64,000 bases of DNA from Caprimulgus europaeus (lineage: Eukaryota; Chordata; Aves; Caprimulgiformes; Caprimulgidae), in assembly GCA_907165065.1 (NCBI GenBank), contig OU015530.1, forward strand, positions 50,758,465 to 50,822,464, read 5' to 3'. Below are positions 14,101-28,500 of this stretch, piece by piece. The stretch's first letter is position 1. Every line of letters starts with the position of its first letter. The notes under the pieces were generated by a model that saw only the letters and a list, made by a program, of their open reading frames with translations, was not told where the DNA came from and did no database searches. The position numbers and the translations under genes are program-made.

Positions 14101-16557
14101 GCATCTATTTGACTGTATTCTCCAATGTGTAAAAACCCTCATGGATCTGGAAATACATTCACCCAAGAAGGGGCAGAACATCACCAAGAAAATTAAGTCA
14201 ATCAGATCTTTTGTACTTCCTGTTACCCTGAAAGAAATGATGCTGCATGTGAAACACATCCTGATGTTGGGAATTACCAGTCTCTGCCTACTGGGACCTC
14301 AAGGAGACGTATTAAACTGAGAAGGACTTTTTAAGAAGAAATTTAGGACTCCCTACACTGGAATTTCCGTCTACCATTTGCCTGCAGTGACTACTTAAAA
14401 ATTCACCTTAATAGGCAAATGCCATTGAAGATTTTAGAATTATGCTCATCTTCCCTGAAGACAACTACTGATTTCCTACACATTTTCCTTAGGTGTGCAA
14501 AGGAATACTTTCATGTTACATAAGTGCACTGCTGCAAACTAAGAGGCTGAGATGGCCACTACTCTCAACCACTACAGAAGACTCAGCTTCCTATACACAA
14601 TCTCTAACCAAGATCAAAATTTGACAGTGCTTTAAAAGATTGGATTTAACAGTATGCTGTGCATCCAGCAGAAACATTCAGTAGTTTTGCCGAGGAATCC
14701 TTCAGTAAAACAGATGGCACAAAGGCATTTCATATGAGCCAGCTGCCACCAATACACTCAGCAAAGATCTTCCTCACTGAAATGCAGGTCTTACACCATT
14801 CAATAACGTATCACTGATTCTCCAGGACTGCTCATTCTAAGAGGATGACTAGACTTTTACCAGTCAAGAAATGAATGTGCACACAAAGCCAGCAGGTATT
14901 AGACCTAAAAAAAAAAAAGACTACAAATCCAACACTGAAGATCTTTTAACACGCAGGAAGCACACAACTTTGTTAAAATGAGGATCTGCAAGTAAAGACA
15001 GAAAAAAAGACCACGCTCAAGATAAAGCAAGGCCCTTGGAATACTCATGGTAACACAGATGTAGTGGTAAGGCTGAGACAAGCCTGAAACAGCTGATAAT
15101 GTGAAAAGAACTCAGACAAAGGAACAAAGATACAATGGTATACTTTTGATGCTAGGCAAAAGCAAAAATCCTCAATGTCCACTGCTGGTATTAGGAGGAA
15201 AATTGCTCACCTAGATGCAGAAGATTTGTTGACTGTTTCATGGGGAGGGAGGAGAGTCATCCAGAATAGTCTAACAACAATTTCTGCTTTTCACAAAACT
15301 GTTGCTTTGGAAATGTTAGGAAAATGCACAGAAGGCATAAATCCAAGACTAAATGACCTTTTGGGCTGCTTCCAGATAATCTGTCCTGATGCATAACTTG
15401 GTGGGAAGCATTGATTTTATTAGACAGGAAAAACTGAAATCTCTACAACACAGCTACTACGAAGCCATCTGTGAGAAGCCTCACAGATCTTTATCAACTA
15501 GCAATCCTACCCTGCCAAATTCCAACCATTCATTGGTCAAATAAATGAAGCAAAGATAGCACTTGCTGATTTCAAGGGGGGAGGAAATACAGAAAATCTA
15601 ATGGTAAATATGTATAAATATATATGCATTTATTTTCTTTCTCTAGTTCCAACAGAATCACAAAACAGAGCTATAGAGGTGCCTTTTTTTATCCTCTTAG
15701 GGATTAAACAGTTCCCAAATAAGTAGTAATGTTAACAGCTGTGCTGAGAGCTGCCCTAAAAAGTGTAGCCCAAAGAGTGCTGTGTTAAGTTATGGAAAAA
15801 GTGTACTTGCAGGCTGCAAATCAAACAATCACAAATGTGGCACTGAAAAGAGAACCAAGGCATGTATCTTGCTAAGTAAGCTTAGCAGCTGGTACCCTTC
15901 ACAGAGCAATTACAGTGCAAGGAGTGCCTCGGCGTACTCTCACTGAAATAGGTGGGTGGTCATTCTGCGAATGCTCGGCTGAAGCTGGAACCAAGTGGGC
16001 AGTTCTAAACTGCAGTATTTACCTAGTTTTGAAAACTGACATTTGCTACTTTTAAAAAGCACATTCTCTTCTCAGTTTCCATTCTTACTGCTCTTTACAG
16101 GCTTTACAGCAAAATAATAAAGATGATAAAGAAGTTGAAAAGGCTTTGCTATTTCAACTGGGCACAGTCCAACAAAATTATGTCTTACTTAAGGTAAAAC
16201 ATTTGTTTGAAGCTTAAGAAGAAAAATATCAGCCTGAAGCACATTTCTATGAAGTGATAAACAAACAAGTTGTTGCATTCCTGGCAAAGAATAAGATGAG
16301 TCATGCTCGAATGACTGGGAAGGTGTTCATAAAGCTCACCTTGTACAGGTGTCACTACTGTCCCCTTGAAATGTGGATTTATGTGTATGTTCTTCGGTTG
16401 TTGAGGTGTCACTGGAGGTGGAGTCATCATTATTCTAGGTGTTTCTATCGGAGGGGGCATATGTAGCCCTGGAGGAGGAGAAGAATGATGCTGATGCTGT
16501 AAAGGAAGCAGAGATTGTAACTGTTGCTGCTGCTGCTGTTGTTGTTGCTGCTGCTGC

Positions 16558-16595
<38 letters not shown>

Positions 16596-19500
16596 GTGCT
16601 GCTGGAACAGACTCCTAACAGGTTGCTGGTGTGTTGGAATTAACCTCTGTGAATGAGTCTAAAGTCAGACAAAAAAATAAAGTCAATAGGCTTTAAAGTT
16701 AAAATATCGATATAAACCAGCACAAAACCAAGACACCTTTGGAGAACAATTACAGCCAAATACAAATAGAAAAATTTCTTTCCCGTACCATCAACTGGAA
16801 TTGTTAAGAACCATCAGCACAGGATATCAAAGGAACAATGGAAGACGTTCATGTGAAGGAGAGGACAGCAAAGAGCGAGGAAGCACACAGGGAAGCAGAC
16901 AGTAGGGTTCTGCACATGTCACTGGAAACTGTCATCAACTGCAATATCATTTATGTGATGACCACTAGAAACCTGAGTCCTAGTATCAAAACAAACCTAT
17001 TAGTTTGTCACGAAGAACCTCTCTGAGAAAACAGACCTAACAGAATCAGAGAATCGCAGTGGCTGGAAAAAAAGTGGCTTTTATAAGATCATCAAGTCCA
17101 GCCATACTGTTGCTATCAGTAGCAACAAAAGTCAAAATACAAATTAAGCTAGATTCTTAACATATCAGTGCAGCCTATCTATCTGTACTGCTTGAAGAAA
17201 AAGCTACTTTAAAGGTACCTTTCAAAGGTACCTTTCATAACACAGAAAGCCTCTTGCCACTCAACATTCTTAAAATACAAATGGCCAAAATCAGTTATAA
17301 TAATAATAAAAAAAGATCATGTTTCTCTTCAGATACATTCTTCTGCTTCTGAACCTACTGATACTAGGTATCAGTCCTAGTCCAGTAACTTCCAAATAGT
17401 AGTTCAAGAGGAGTCCCAGACCTTTTAGTAACAAAGGTGTGACACATCATTTTTTTCAGCAGCCGTATACATAAAGCAAAGCAGCTACAAAACACACACA
17501 AGAAGAAGATACTGCGATGGGCACAATATGTTTACAACATTTAAGATCAAAATAACTAGCAAAGACTGCAGCAATACAGAAAAAAAAATTATTCCACCTT
17601 TACTGTTTTAAAAGCACAAAATATTCTACTGCAGGGCTCTCAACCGCGGAGATATCCACCGACTCCTGCTAGTGCTCAGCACCTAGTTACTGCTGTTGGA
17701 AAAAATCCCCTTTGTTTAACACAGATGACCTTGTCCTGCAAAGACATACACAGGCTTTGTTCTACAATCTCAGCTTCCAGTACATTTTATGAAAGTTAAC
17801 ATAAGTAAGTGTGGGTTACCTCTTCATCACACACTTGATAGGTTGCTTGGGGGCTTTTTTGGCATGGAAAAAATAACATTTTTTTTGTCTGTGATACAAA
17901 GCATGGGGGGTAAAGAGTCACAAAGCTAAATTTAATGTGAAATCCAAAGATACTGATTTATTTAATAGCAATTACCTCTGTAGTGTTTTATTTGCCTCCA
18001 CAGTAGCATGGCAGGTATACAAATAGATTTTTTTTTTTTTTAAAGTATCAGCAAAAACTTTAGTTTCACAAAAACCAATAAATATTTTACAGAATCAGTA
18101 ATTTTTACTGTTAATAATGTGGGACTGAACACATTTCCATGTTGCATGTAGAGGACTTCTCAGAGGAATTAACTTTTTCCTCTGTTCTTACGTAAACCAG
18201 TAAATAACCCTGATTGTGTTGTATGAGTCAAAATCCACTTTTCATCTGGAGACCTTGAGATTCCTCAAGTTGAGGCTGGCAACAGGACTAAGCACATACT
18301 TTCACCATCACCATGTTATGCAAAGCCCATCTTGCCTAACAGTGCCCTAAAAGGGCAAAAAGTGTACATTGGAATATATATTCCACCTTTGTATAGATTC
18401 ACTATTTAGAATGCATTTCTCCATAATTTCCTGAAAGTACATCAAAGAATACTGAGGATTAAAAGGTACCATTGTCGATGGCTGGTTTGGGAGCAGCGCA
18501 GTCCTGTGATCCTTCATTCTTCCCCTATCATTATTGTCTCTCCTTTGTTCTCCCATTCCATGGCACATAACCGAGCCTCCTCTTCGCCCTCCTCTCCTTG
18601 AGCCATACCGCCCCTGTTTAAGCTGCCTTTCCCTCTCCTCAAATTCAAGTAACGCTGCTTTGGCTTCTGCAGAAAGTTCTGTTAAAAGAAAGAGATGAGG
18701 AAAAAATATTTTAGCTTCATGCTGAAAAGACAGAAAATATAATCAAAAACATCAAGAGAACTAGAGAAGCATCCCTGCAACTAAGATAAAATTTGCAGGC
18801 ACTTTGCTCTCCTTTAGGTGGCATGTTAACATTTCATTAAAGACATCTGTAAAAGGAAAAAGCACGCAGATACTTGTGTCTGTTGCACAGGCAAAAAGCA
18901 GCAAGTAAATGAAACAAACATGGACAAAAAGGTTTGTTTGGTTTTTTTTAAATGCTACAGAAGTTTGTGTTATGCTGTAAAAAGAGGCTGTGGCTCCTCT
19001 CACATTTGTGTTACCTTAAACAACATCTCATTTATCTGCTGAAATGTCAGGCAGCACAATTAAAGCCCCAGTAAACTTTATAGTAAAGGGCATGCTGAGT
19101 CTTCCATATAAACAAATTTTATCCACTACTCTTTTGCACTTTGGCCTGTTCCAAATGACGACTTTGTGGTCGCTGAAGTGGCTTTCCAGTATGTATTTAT
19201 TATACTGTACGTGGTTTAAGACCCAGCTGTACTTTACAACTGATAATTCCACTTAAGAGAGAGCACACTTCAAAATCTGTGCTCAGCACGAGTCAAATAC
19301 ATGACCACTGATAATACCCACCCAACTTACAGGTAAACACCAGAGAACAGATGGCACTCAGTGAAGACTGCCAAATTTGCTTAAAACCTGGGACATTAAG
19401 AGAAAACCACGCAGTAACAGGCACAGGTAATCAAATTACTTGCAAATATAGAGAAAGTCTACAACAAACTTCAGGAAACACACCATGACAATATGAGCTG

Positions 19501-22500
19501 TGTCACTCAACCGGTTTTCAGTTACTTAAAGGGGACAAACTTTAACCCAAACACACAGCTGAGGATTTTGCTGTTTGCCAGTCAGGTCCATTGTTACCTC
19601 TAAAATTGCCTTCTGCCTCTAACAGGGAAAAATTAAACTACTCTAAAAGAAACAACACTCCTCACAAATAAAAACATATTTTGAATTCATAGAAATGGTA
19701 ATTAGTGCAAGGATTCCAGTTTTCAATTTAAAAAGTCTGCTCTTAATGTTAAAGGACATTAGGTACAGGGATCATTTTTCAGGACAATGTGTTTCTACTT
19801 GGTAATACTACACATAGGAGCTATAACATCTGAAAATCAGAATAAAAATAGTTTGTATCTGGCAGCTGAGACACTACTACAATGTCTCCACATCACCACA
19901 TATCCTCCATCAAGAATACCTAACCCAAGTAATTAGAAAACTATTAAAATTTCTAGTGAGTCTAATAGCCAAAGCTACTTAAACCACCACCTTAAACATC
20001 TCCATAAGTTATCTCAATCAGGCTTTGAAGTTGAGGATTGACAGAAGGGCATAAAAAGGTGAGCACCAAGCATTCCCACTTCTTACCTGGCTACAAAAAA
20101 CACCTGTATGACTGAGCTGCAAAGACTGTAAATTTACGTGTCCCAGTTGGCTTTTTCATTTTTAAAAGAAAAGTCTAAAACTTGTTGACTGAGAACACAC
20201 CAAACATGACAAAACTCCTAATAGCCCAGGATCTGCCATATAGTTTCCTATTTCACTTCTGCATGTTGGTGATGAGACAAATTTCTCTGCCTCCTTTTCT
20301 CTCCCCTCTCTGACACTGCAATTAAGTGGCATAAAGCCTTACTTTACAATCACACCAGATATTCTTGTGAAATGCTACCTTTGCCCTAGCACTGCCTCAA
20401 GAGATAGGCAGAGCCCAAGACAATCAGGCTTTATCAGGAAAATCTCAAAGCATGCTTAGAAAGGAGCAAGGAATCACACTTCCTCAAGTCTCAGTATGGT
20501 ATTAAATGTGCACACTATGGATTTGGGAGGAAAATTAAGACAGGTGCACTCTTGTCCAAAGCAATCAAAAGCATTAGATGTGACTAAACTAAAACAACTA
20601 CCTTATCCACCTTTAGCTGTCAGGAGTGAAAAAAGCTGGTTTAACAGGAAAAACAGAGCTCTGATTTCAAGCCTCCTTCCTGTCCACACCTGCAGCGAGT
20701 TCAGTTTCTTCACAGGCTTGCCAGTGTAAAAGGGCTACCATGGGCTTCTAGCTGGTCTGCAGGACAGACCACTAGCTCCCATATGCATAGAAATAGTGCC
20801 TTTACATTGCAAAGCAACAGCTCTCCTCCCTTTAGCAGGAGAGGGTCCAAATCCTGCAGGGCACGCTGCTAGCTGGAAAGTTTTATTTTTTCCCCCCAAG
20901 AACAGGACAGGCAGGACAATTTTCCTGCCACCCTCCACACTACAACCCTGAACTGAGCAAGGCAGTTTGGAAAGCAAAGTTCAGTCTTTGCAACTAGTAC
21001 CTACCACTGATACACATTCAAGATAAGACGCTAATTCTTATTAAACAGAAGGAAAGCGATTCTTAACGAATGCAAGGAAAGCAATTCTTAATGAACCTGG
21101 CAATAGAGTTATGCATCCTACAAGGCAAGATCACATTTGAGTCTCTCAGCCTCTTGAGCGCATTCTGAAAGACACTGAATAGAAACAACTTCAGTGTAAA
21201 GAACGAGCCACTCCAAACAAAATTACTTCAGAGGGCTGCGCTGATTAGGCTTGGGGAAGGAACGACAGCATCCAGGGCAAAGCCAGTCCTGATAATCTTC
21301 AATTTGCAAGTACTTTTCACTCCCTTTAAAATGAAAAATAATTGTTTTCCTAGTCACTTACACAAAAGTTCTAAAATTCTAAAGGTTGTGTCTTGAAAGG
21401 CATAGTCCATCTATTCAGTTTTTCAGCCAGAAAAGTGTAACTGTGTGTAACACTGGCCTTGAAAAAAATATCCCAACCACAACAAAAACTCCCAAGAACT
21501 CGCTGCAGCAAGCATCATTACATTTATATCACGTCTAGGACTAAAGAAGTACAATAAAATTATTTGATTAAATAAATAAATAACATTACCATCAAGCACA
21601 CTTCCTCCACAACATGCCACTGAAGGCAACACTGTCCTACCTCTGAAGAATTTGGCTTACACACAAAACTGCAGGTTCAGAGCCTCAGAGACAGACTGCA
21701 TAAAAGAAGAGTCATGATGTGAGCTGAACTCATGAATACCTTGAGTGCTTTATACTGCTATCAGTCACCACGCAGCAAAATATACAGCCAGCTCAATTAT
21801 AAGGTGGGCTGTTTATCGAATTTGAGCACGTTGTGCCACACATACAGAGATCAAGGAGCAGAGATAGTGAGGAAGATGGTTTTGCAGGGAGGGGAGCAAG
21901 GAAGATAGTCCTTGTCTGCCCTGAAAGCAAGATCACCAACCAGAAAAGAGGTGACGACCAGTGGAAGCAGAAATCCTCTATCCCTCCCTAGACTCCTCCA
22001 AAGCACAGCCAGGTATTCACAGGAAGAGGCCCCACAGCTTCTCCCTGGCTAAGAGCTTGTGATCCTTGTGACCAAAACACACTGAGCCAGGCTGGATGCT
22101 GCCATGCCTCCTGGACAGCCTGCGCAGAGTGCTGCAGCCCCGGGCCCCTGAGCTCCTGCCTACACCAACCCTGAGCACAGGTCTCTGCAGCTACATCTGC
22201 CTTGGGTGGCTCTGACAGCAACAACATTTCAAATCCCTGGTTTTGAGAATCCCAGAATTCCTATTACCCTGGCTAATGCAGAGCTTTATAACAGAAACCA
22301 CATTCCAGAGCAGCTATTAAAAAAACCCCAAACATATGCATTTACCTACATATACAATCTAAACAAATGGCAAATGTTCTCCTTTGTCAACTTTTTTCTC
22401 CCCGTCATCCCGACTTGTCACCTGATTACAGTACGTGCTTCTGCACACAGTGCAACAGGACAACAGTGAAACCATGCATTTTAATTTCCTAGTATTGTCC

Positions 22501-25500
22501 TAAATCTCAGCCACTAGTTATCTGCATGCCCATAAGCCAACTAAGCAGGACACAACAAGAAGTACTACCACATCCAATGAACTCTGTTATCGCTTTGCAA
22601 ACGGCTCTGTGTAAGGGTAGAGTTTTGTTTTGTGTATTAAATTAGGTACAGAGTTTAGTTTTTTCCTAAACTTTAGTTTGGTGATGCAAAACAAAAGCCA
22701 TTTTTCTTCACATTCCTTAATGGGTAATTAATTCCAGAGCATAATGACAATTCCAACTCTGTAAAGACTTCAGCTTTGTGCACTGAAAAAAGTTATATAT
22801 TTCTCAAAGATTACAAACTCAGTATCTCTAGAAATCAATTGCACAGTTGTCCTACAATGCCTCAGTTTTTCTTGGATAAAGAAATTTTTAGGAAAGATCT
22901 CAGCTATATTTATTAGAATACTTTATATTTTTACACATTTTTTTTTACCAGCACTCACTTATTCTCATCTTGAGTGTACAGTTCTCACACATAGTTAATG
23001 CAGTGAATCAGCAATTATTTTTCTAGTGTCTCTAAGTGTCAAGATTAATTTCACTATCGCTGGTAATAAAATGGTTTCAAATGACATCTTTAATCAGCAA
23101 GTAAGAATGCACTCCTCCAATAGAGACAAGCTGTCACAAAAGGTCACCAAAATGTGACAGGATGGAAATTACGTTTGTAACTTCAACTGAAATGTTAATT
23201 CCTCTTTAAGTGTTTTCTCAACTATGTTCAGATTTTAAAGTAAGGGGGTGTAGCTCTGCGGTGAAGTTTCATTTTTAAACCAACAGCATCTGTAAAAATT
23301 TGCTCTATAATCTCAAAAGCAAGCTGATATTTATATTCAAACAAGTATTTTTTTGCTGTTTAACTTTCCACTACATGGTCAATCATTTGTTCTCTTTATC
23401 AACAAATTAACATGAAAAACGAGTATGAATAGAAACCATTTCACAACAGCAAGACTGTATTTTTGCCAAAGATTAGTTTCAAAAAAAGCTCTTCAGTTCA
23501 CAGATTCTTCCACATTTGCAGCACCCTTTCCTCATATCTCAGAGCTACATCCCAAATCACTTAATATTACACTAAAAATAAGTCTAACTTGAATCACTGT
23601 TCCTTTAACAGTCAAGCTTCACTACAGGTTTTCTCCTCATCGGCTGGTCTTGTCTTTACATTTAACTACAGTGGAAATCCAGATAAACGAGAATGCATGC
23701 AATTGTCATTTATCTTGCAATTACATGCAGAGATTTAGCGATTCCAGTGCACTCTTGTTTCTAAAATATTCTGTTTTGTAAAGCCACCAGCACCTTTTGT
23801 ACAAATAAGATACAGTCTGTATGTGGTATGCAGAAATATGGTCTTATAGTTGAAAATACATTTGGAATACACCTCAGCTAAAATATCCCCTGCCCATACA
23901 GACTACTGTGTGCCTCTAGGGAGTTCCCTTCAGTCTTATTCCAATAAGAATCAATTCCTGATTATTAAAACAATGCTGAATAAAGGCCTTTAACATACAC
24001 TTTGCCTGAAATTGCACGTAAGAGAAGCTAACGTCAGACGAGAAAAATCTTGGTTCAAAACCATGCACTGACGTCTCTCACAGCTTGACATGGCCTACAT
24101 GAATACCACTGTGAAAGTCTGTTTCAGCCTCTGCAGCTGACTCCTTGCTGCTCACAAACAAGTCCTCTTGGACACACCACTTTTGTTATAAAATTAAGGC
24201 TTCTCAATTTTTCCATGCACAGTAAAACCTCAAATTCCTTGCAACCAAATGAAAGAATCAGTAGGCTCTGCAACTCAAGAGAAAAGTCCTTAGGACTAGC
24301 ATCCTTTACAAAGCAAGACTTTTAAGGTAAGAGGAAAATGTCATCAGGATGAGTTCCAGCAACCTAGGTATGTGCTCTGGGAACGTAATTCCAAAATGCC
24401 CTGTTGTCCCACAGACACTGACTCATCTGAAAGAAAGCAGGAGCATCCAGCCTCCAGGCTCACGCTGTGTGGAGGTCATCTTAAAGCTATCCTGTGTGAA
24501 GAATCCATCCCTACAGTCTGCAAAACTTGAAGTATCATCAAAAAATACATCTTCTCCCAGTGGTATCTGACAGCCAATAGTACCTGACAATTTGCCTTCA
24601 TTACCAGTTCACCTCTCTTGCATATCTTGATTCTCTTCAAAAGATCAGAGATTTTTCTCCATAGTTTGAATTGATATTTTGGTTCAGTAGCAAAACTATG
24701 AGAATGGTACACCTTTCTGAAAGTAAAACTTAATTTCTGACCACCTCCCCAATAACAACTTTTTAATTTTAACTTTTAATTATTTATTATCACGACCATA
24801 AGGCCAACATGAAGAGGCAACATAGTTATCACCAGTGGAGCAGGTACATGCCAGAGAATTTTAAAGACACCAGTATCAGATGCTTGAGTACCCAGGGCAC
24901 ATGAGGGGTTAACTCTCAAAACAACACACCCATAAGATTTTATTTATAGACTAAAGCAGAGCAGTTGCAAGAAAGCTACAAAACTACTGTTGCTTCTGCA
25001 CTAGAAGAGGCAAATTCACTGGCTGCATGGAGCAGTGTTCTGACAAACAAACACAATTCAGTTATGCTACTCAAATACAAGGAAAATATACCCTTTTAAA
25101 GACTGGCTAAAGAATCAAGGTGGTATAAGAGATCCAGATTGTTCCATGTTAGAAAAGCTGAACTCAGAAAATAGGAGTTTCTGTACTTTTCTAACACACT
25201 CCCCAGCAAGTTTAAAATTCTCTAGGCCAATCCAACAGGAGGAACACAGCAGGTTCACAGCCCACTTATGTTGCTGGGGGAAAACAGCAAACATACAGGT
25301 AATTCACAGCAGAACACAAGTAACAAGATTTGCGTTATCAACAGAAAACCTTCCAAGGATGGAAGTCCAGTGTAATTCCCTAAAACATACGCCACCACAA
25401 TACACGAGTATGTAGCGAAGCACAGATCAGAGAGCTGCTGCTTGAAAACAAGAAAGCTTTTAAAGACACCACAAAAGTCTCAATGAACAAACATTGCAGT

Positions 25501-28500
25501 GTCTTCCAAAACATGGTGTGCTTAAACATTCTTCCCAAGCAGACAGACACTACACACCCTACAGATGACTTTGGACAACTGGTATACAGGCCAGCCTAAG
25601 TTAGAAAGCTACTGTTCTATCTTTTGTCATTAAATTATTTCCTAAAAGTCTTTTACTTTCTTTCATTATAGCTCTTCCAAATAGTCCATGGCCACAAAAC
25701 CTCACCCAAAGTTTCTGGAATGTTTCTCCTTTCTCTTGTCACATCTGAGAGTCTAATTATCGTTCCTTCTTTCCGTTCAGTTTTGAAACGTAATCGTCCA
25801 GACTCTTCGTCATCATCCTCCTCTTCATCAGATTCTTCTTTTGTTTCTTCTTGAAGTTCCAGAGATTCAATAGCTGCCTGAAAAAACAAAATACAGAGGA
25901 CACACAAACTGAAAAAAACTTTCTTGTGATCACTGAGTGTCAAAGACAAAGCTTTCTTTAAAGGTCCCTCTGTACAAATTTTGCTGGCATTATACATTAT
26001 TCTCATATATAATTCAGTGAACATTTAAGAACTTGTGAAGTTTTTACAAATATAAAGTTAATAATAAATTATATAGCAAAATCTACTGAGAAAGCCCATT
26101 TTGCTGCAATATTTAAGGGAATATGGAAACTCCAGTTAGAACAACCATCTGATTAGTAGCTACATTTGCACACAGAGCAACATTTTATCACTGAATTGAC
26201 TAAGATGCAAACCTGGGATACTACCAAATTCAAGTAATACAAACTTTTTTTTTTTTCATTTGTTAACAGCTGTCAGTAGCATGTTGTTTAAAAAAAAAGA
26301 AATTTAAAAAAAACCCAAACAGATAACCTTACACCCCAATTTTATTATTCTAGGTATGTATAACTGTACTTGTCTTTACTTTTCCTACTCCTTTAAATAT
26401 TTAACAATTTTAATTCCCCAATTGATGATGAGAATGGAGAACAGGATTAGATAAAATTTGAATATACTAAACTTGCATATTGGAGTGCTACTCCCTTGTC
26501 CTCATTTACTTTCCAGTTCTCTCTACAACACAAAATATTTATTTAGATGAAACAATGTCCCAAACGAAAGTGGATCCTTCTCCCTCAGATTGTTTTTTTT
26601 TTAAAAAGGAAAAAAAAAAAGAAAAAATCAATTTAACTTTCCTGTGCTGGCATGATAAAATTAATGTTCAGAATGTCACACGAGTTATATTTGATTTCTA
26701 GAGTTGAAAATCAGAAGTGTTCTAATACAGTATGATTTTTCCATAAAATGTCTGGTTACTGTGTATTTGGTTATTTCTTGCACAAGCCAACGTGCTCATT
26801 TCTTAGAGCCTGCACATACATTTTAGTTCTTTGTAATGCCACTAAACACATCATAACTTCTAAGCTGCTTGAAGAAAAATGAGAAAAATATAACATGCAA
26901 AAAATGGTAAAATCTTCTAATTAACCAGATTGGTACGGTAATTTACATGAACACACAGCAAGTGTGTCAGTCAGGTGGCCAGATATTAAGTCACAAACCA
27001 AGAAAAAAAATTAACAGCAGAATGGTGTAAGAGGTTGCAAACTTCCTTATCCAGGAGACCAACTTCATCCAAAACCAGAAAGAAACCACAGGAAGCAAGA
27101 TCAGTCTTAAATAGAACATGCCACATGAACTCAAGCTCAAAGCTACTCCAACTTCAGTCTGCTGAATAAATTATCTGCTTACCTAGTTACTGGGCTTTAA
27201 TGGGCTACTGATCCCAAGTTATTTTCATTTTATCATCTCCTTATCTCAGAATGGTTTATCCATTCCAGGTAAATATTCAAGCACTACATTTCCTGACCTC
27301 ACAAAAATGCTTCACAATATAGCTAAGAGAATAGTTAAAGTTTACAAAAAGCTTTAAGGCTTATATTTTTAGAATATATTTACTTTTATGTAATGACTTT
27401 ATCATCTAAAAAAAAATGCAGCTAAAACAAAATCAGATGGGATAGCAGGCAAAAAAAAATATCCTTCAAGACTGAAAGAAATCCAAACCTCAAAAGCAAA
27501 TCCAGATTGAGTACAACTGGTCTTATTAACATAACCATGTATAATCAAAACACATCTGAAGACAGGCAGTTGAGATTGATGGAACAGAGGAGGGATGTCA
27601 GCAAGGAAAGAGACACTAATGTGGTTTAATGAAAACAAACCAAAACAAGAGGGAAGACAGGGTCAGCATTTTACTTTCAAAAGAGATCCCCAAGAGAGAA
27701 AGGAGTAGCGATATCTATATCAAATCCATGTCTTTAAATATCATAAAGACAATAATTTTACTGTCCCAATGGTTGTCTTTAAAAACTTTCCCTTCAGGAT
27801 CAGGATTTGGAAGTCAGAACTGGAGTGGCTGTTTTGTGAGACACGCTCTCACGACGCTGGGCCTCTCGCTTTAGAGCACAAACCCCAGACATACCCACTC
27901 TCTGTGTCCATGCCCCTTTGAATTCCAGTTTCTATTCATCAAAGGCTGGTCTCAGTCACATAATCTCATCTATGAGTGCAAAAATTACTCATGCAAGGTT
28001 CTACATGTGGCTCAGACTGCAGAATCAGGACTTGAACAGTTAATGCAGCCTGTATTGTCCTGAAAAATTTTACAATGCTTTAATGAAATACTACAGAAAA
28101 TACCTGGGGAAACTCTGTTGCCTTTTGATAATTATTAATTCTGAGGAAAAAAAACAACATCCATTCTAAAAAAAAAAAATATATGCAAGTTGTAACAGAC
28201 CATAAGACAATTACTTTCCTATGCAACAATAAAAAACATTTGTCAAACTTTTCTAGACCAGCACTATTCTATTCTTAGCCACTTATAGCAATTCTGTAGT
28301 CTTCTGGGTCTAACTCACTTTTCTCATCAGTATAATGCTCATGTAACCTATTAACAAACAACAGCCGTACAAGCAATAAATATCAAAGACAAAAAAAAAT
28401 AAAAATCAAAGGAGCTAATGAAAAAGAATGCACCAAGGAAAGGCAATGCTGGAGAATGCTAACTGACCCATGTCCAAGTCTGATTACACGTACTATTGAG

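Larger units (their letters stand above)
16659..18469 (-). other. RBM33 intron 8
   Basis: A 1.8-kb intron with an antisense CR1 tail at 17041-17105 and a doubled 12-bp palindrome at 17211-17235. The donor at its right end (GTACCT) is weak. Nothing else is recognised. Confidence 0.85.
18679..25705 (-). other. RBM33 intron 7
   Basis: A 7.0-kb AT-rich intron. It holds a 25-bp tandem duplication at 21049-21097, an imperfect inverted repeat at 23694-23729, and a GC-rich pocket near 22000-22215 that I cannot identify. No exon or RNA gene is evident. Confidence 0.85.
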
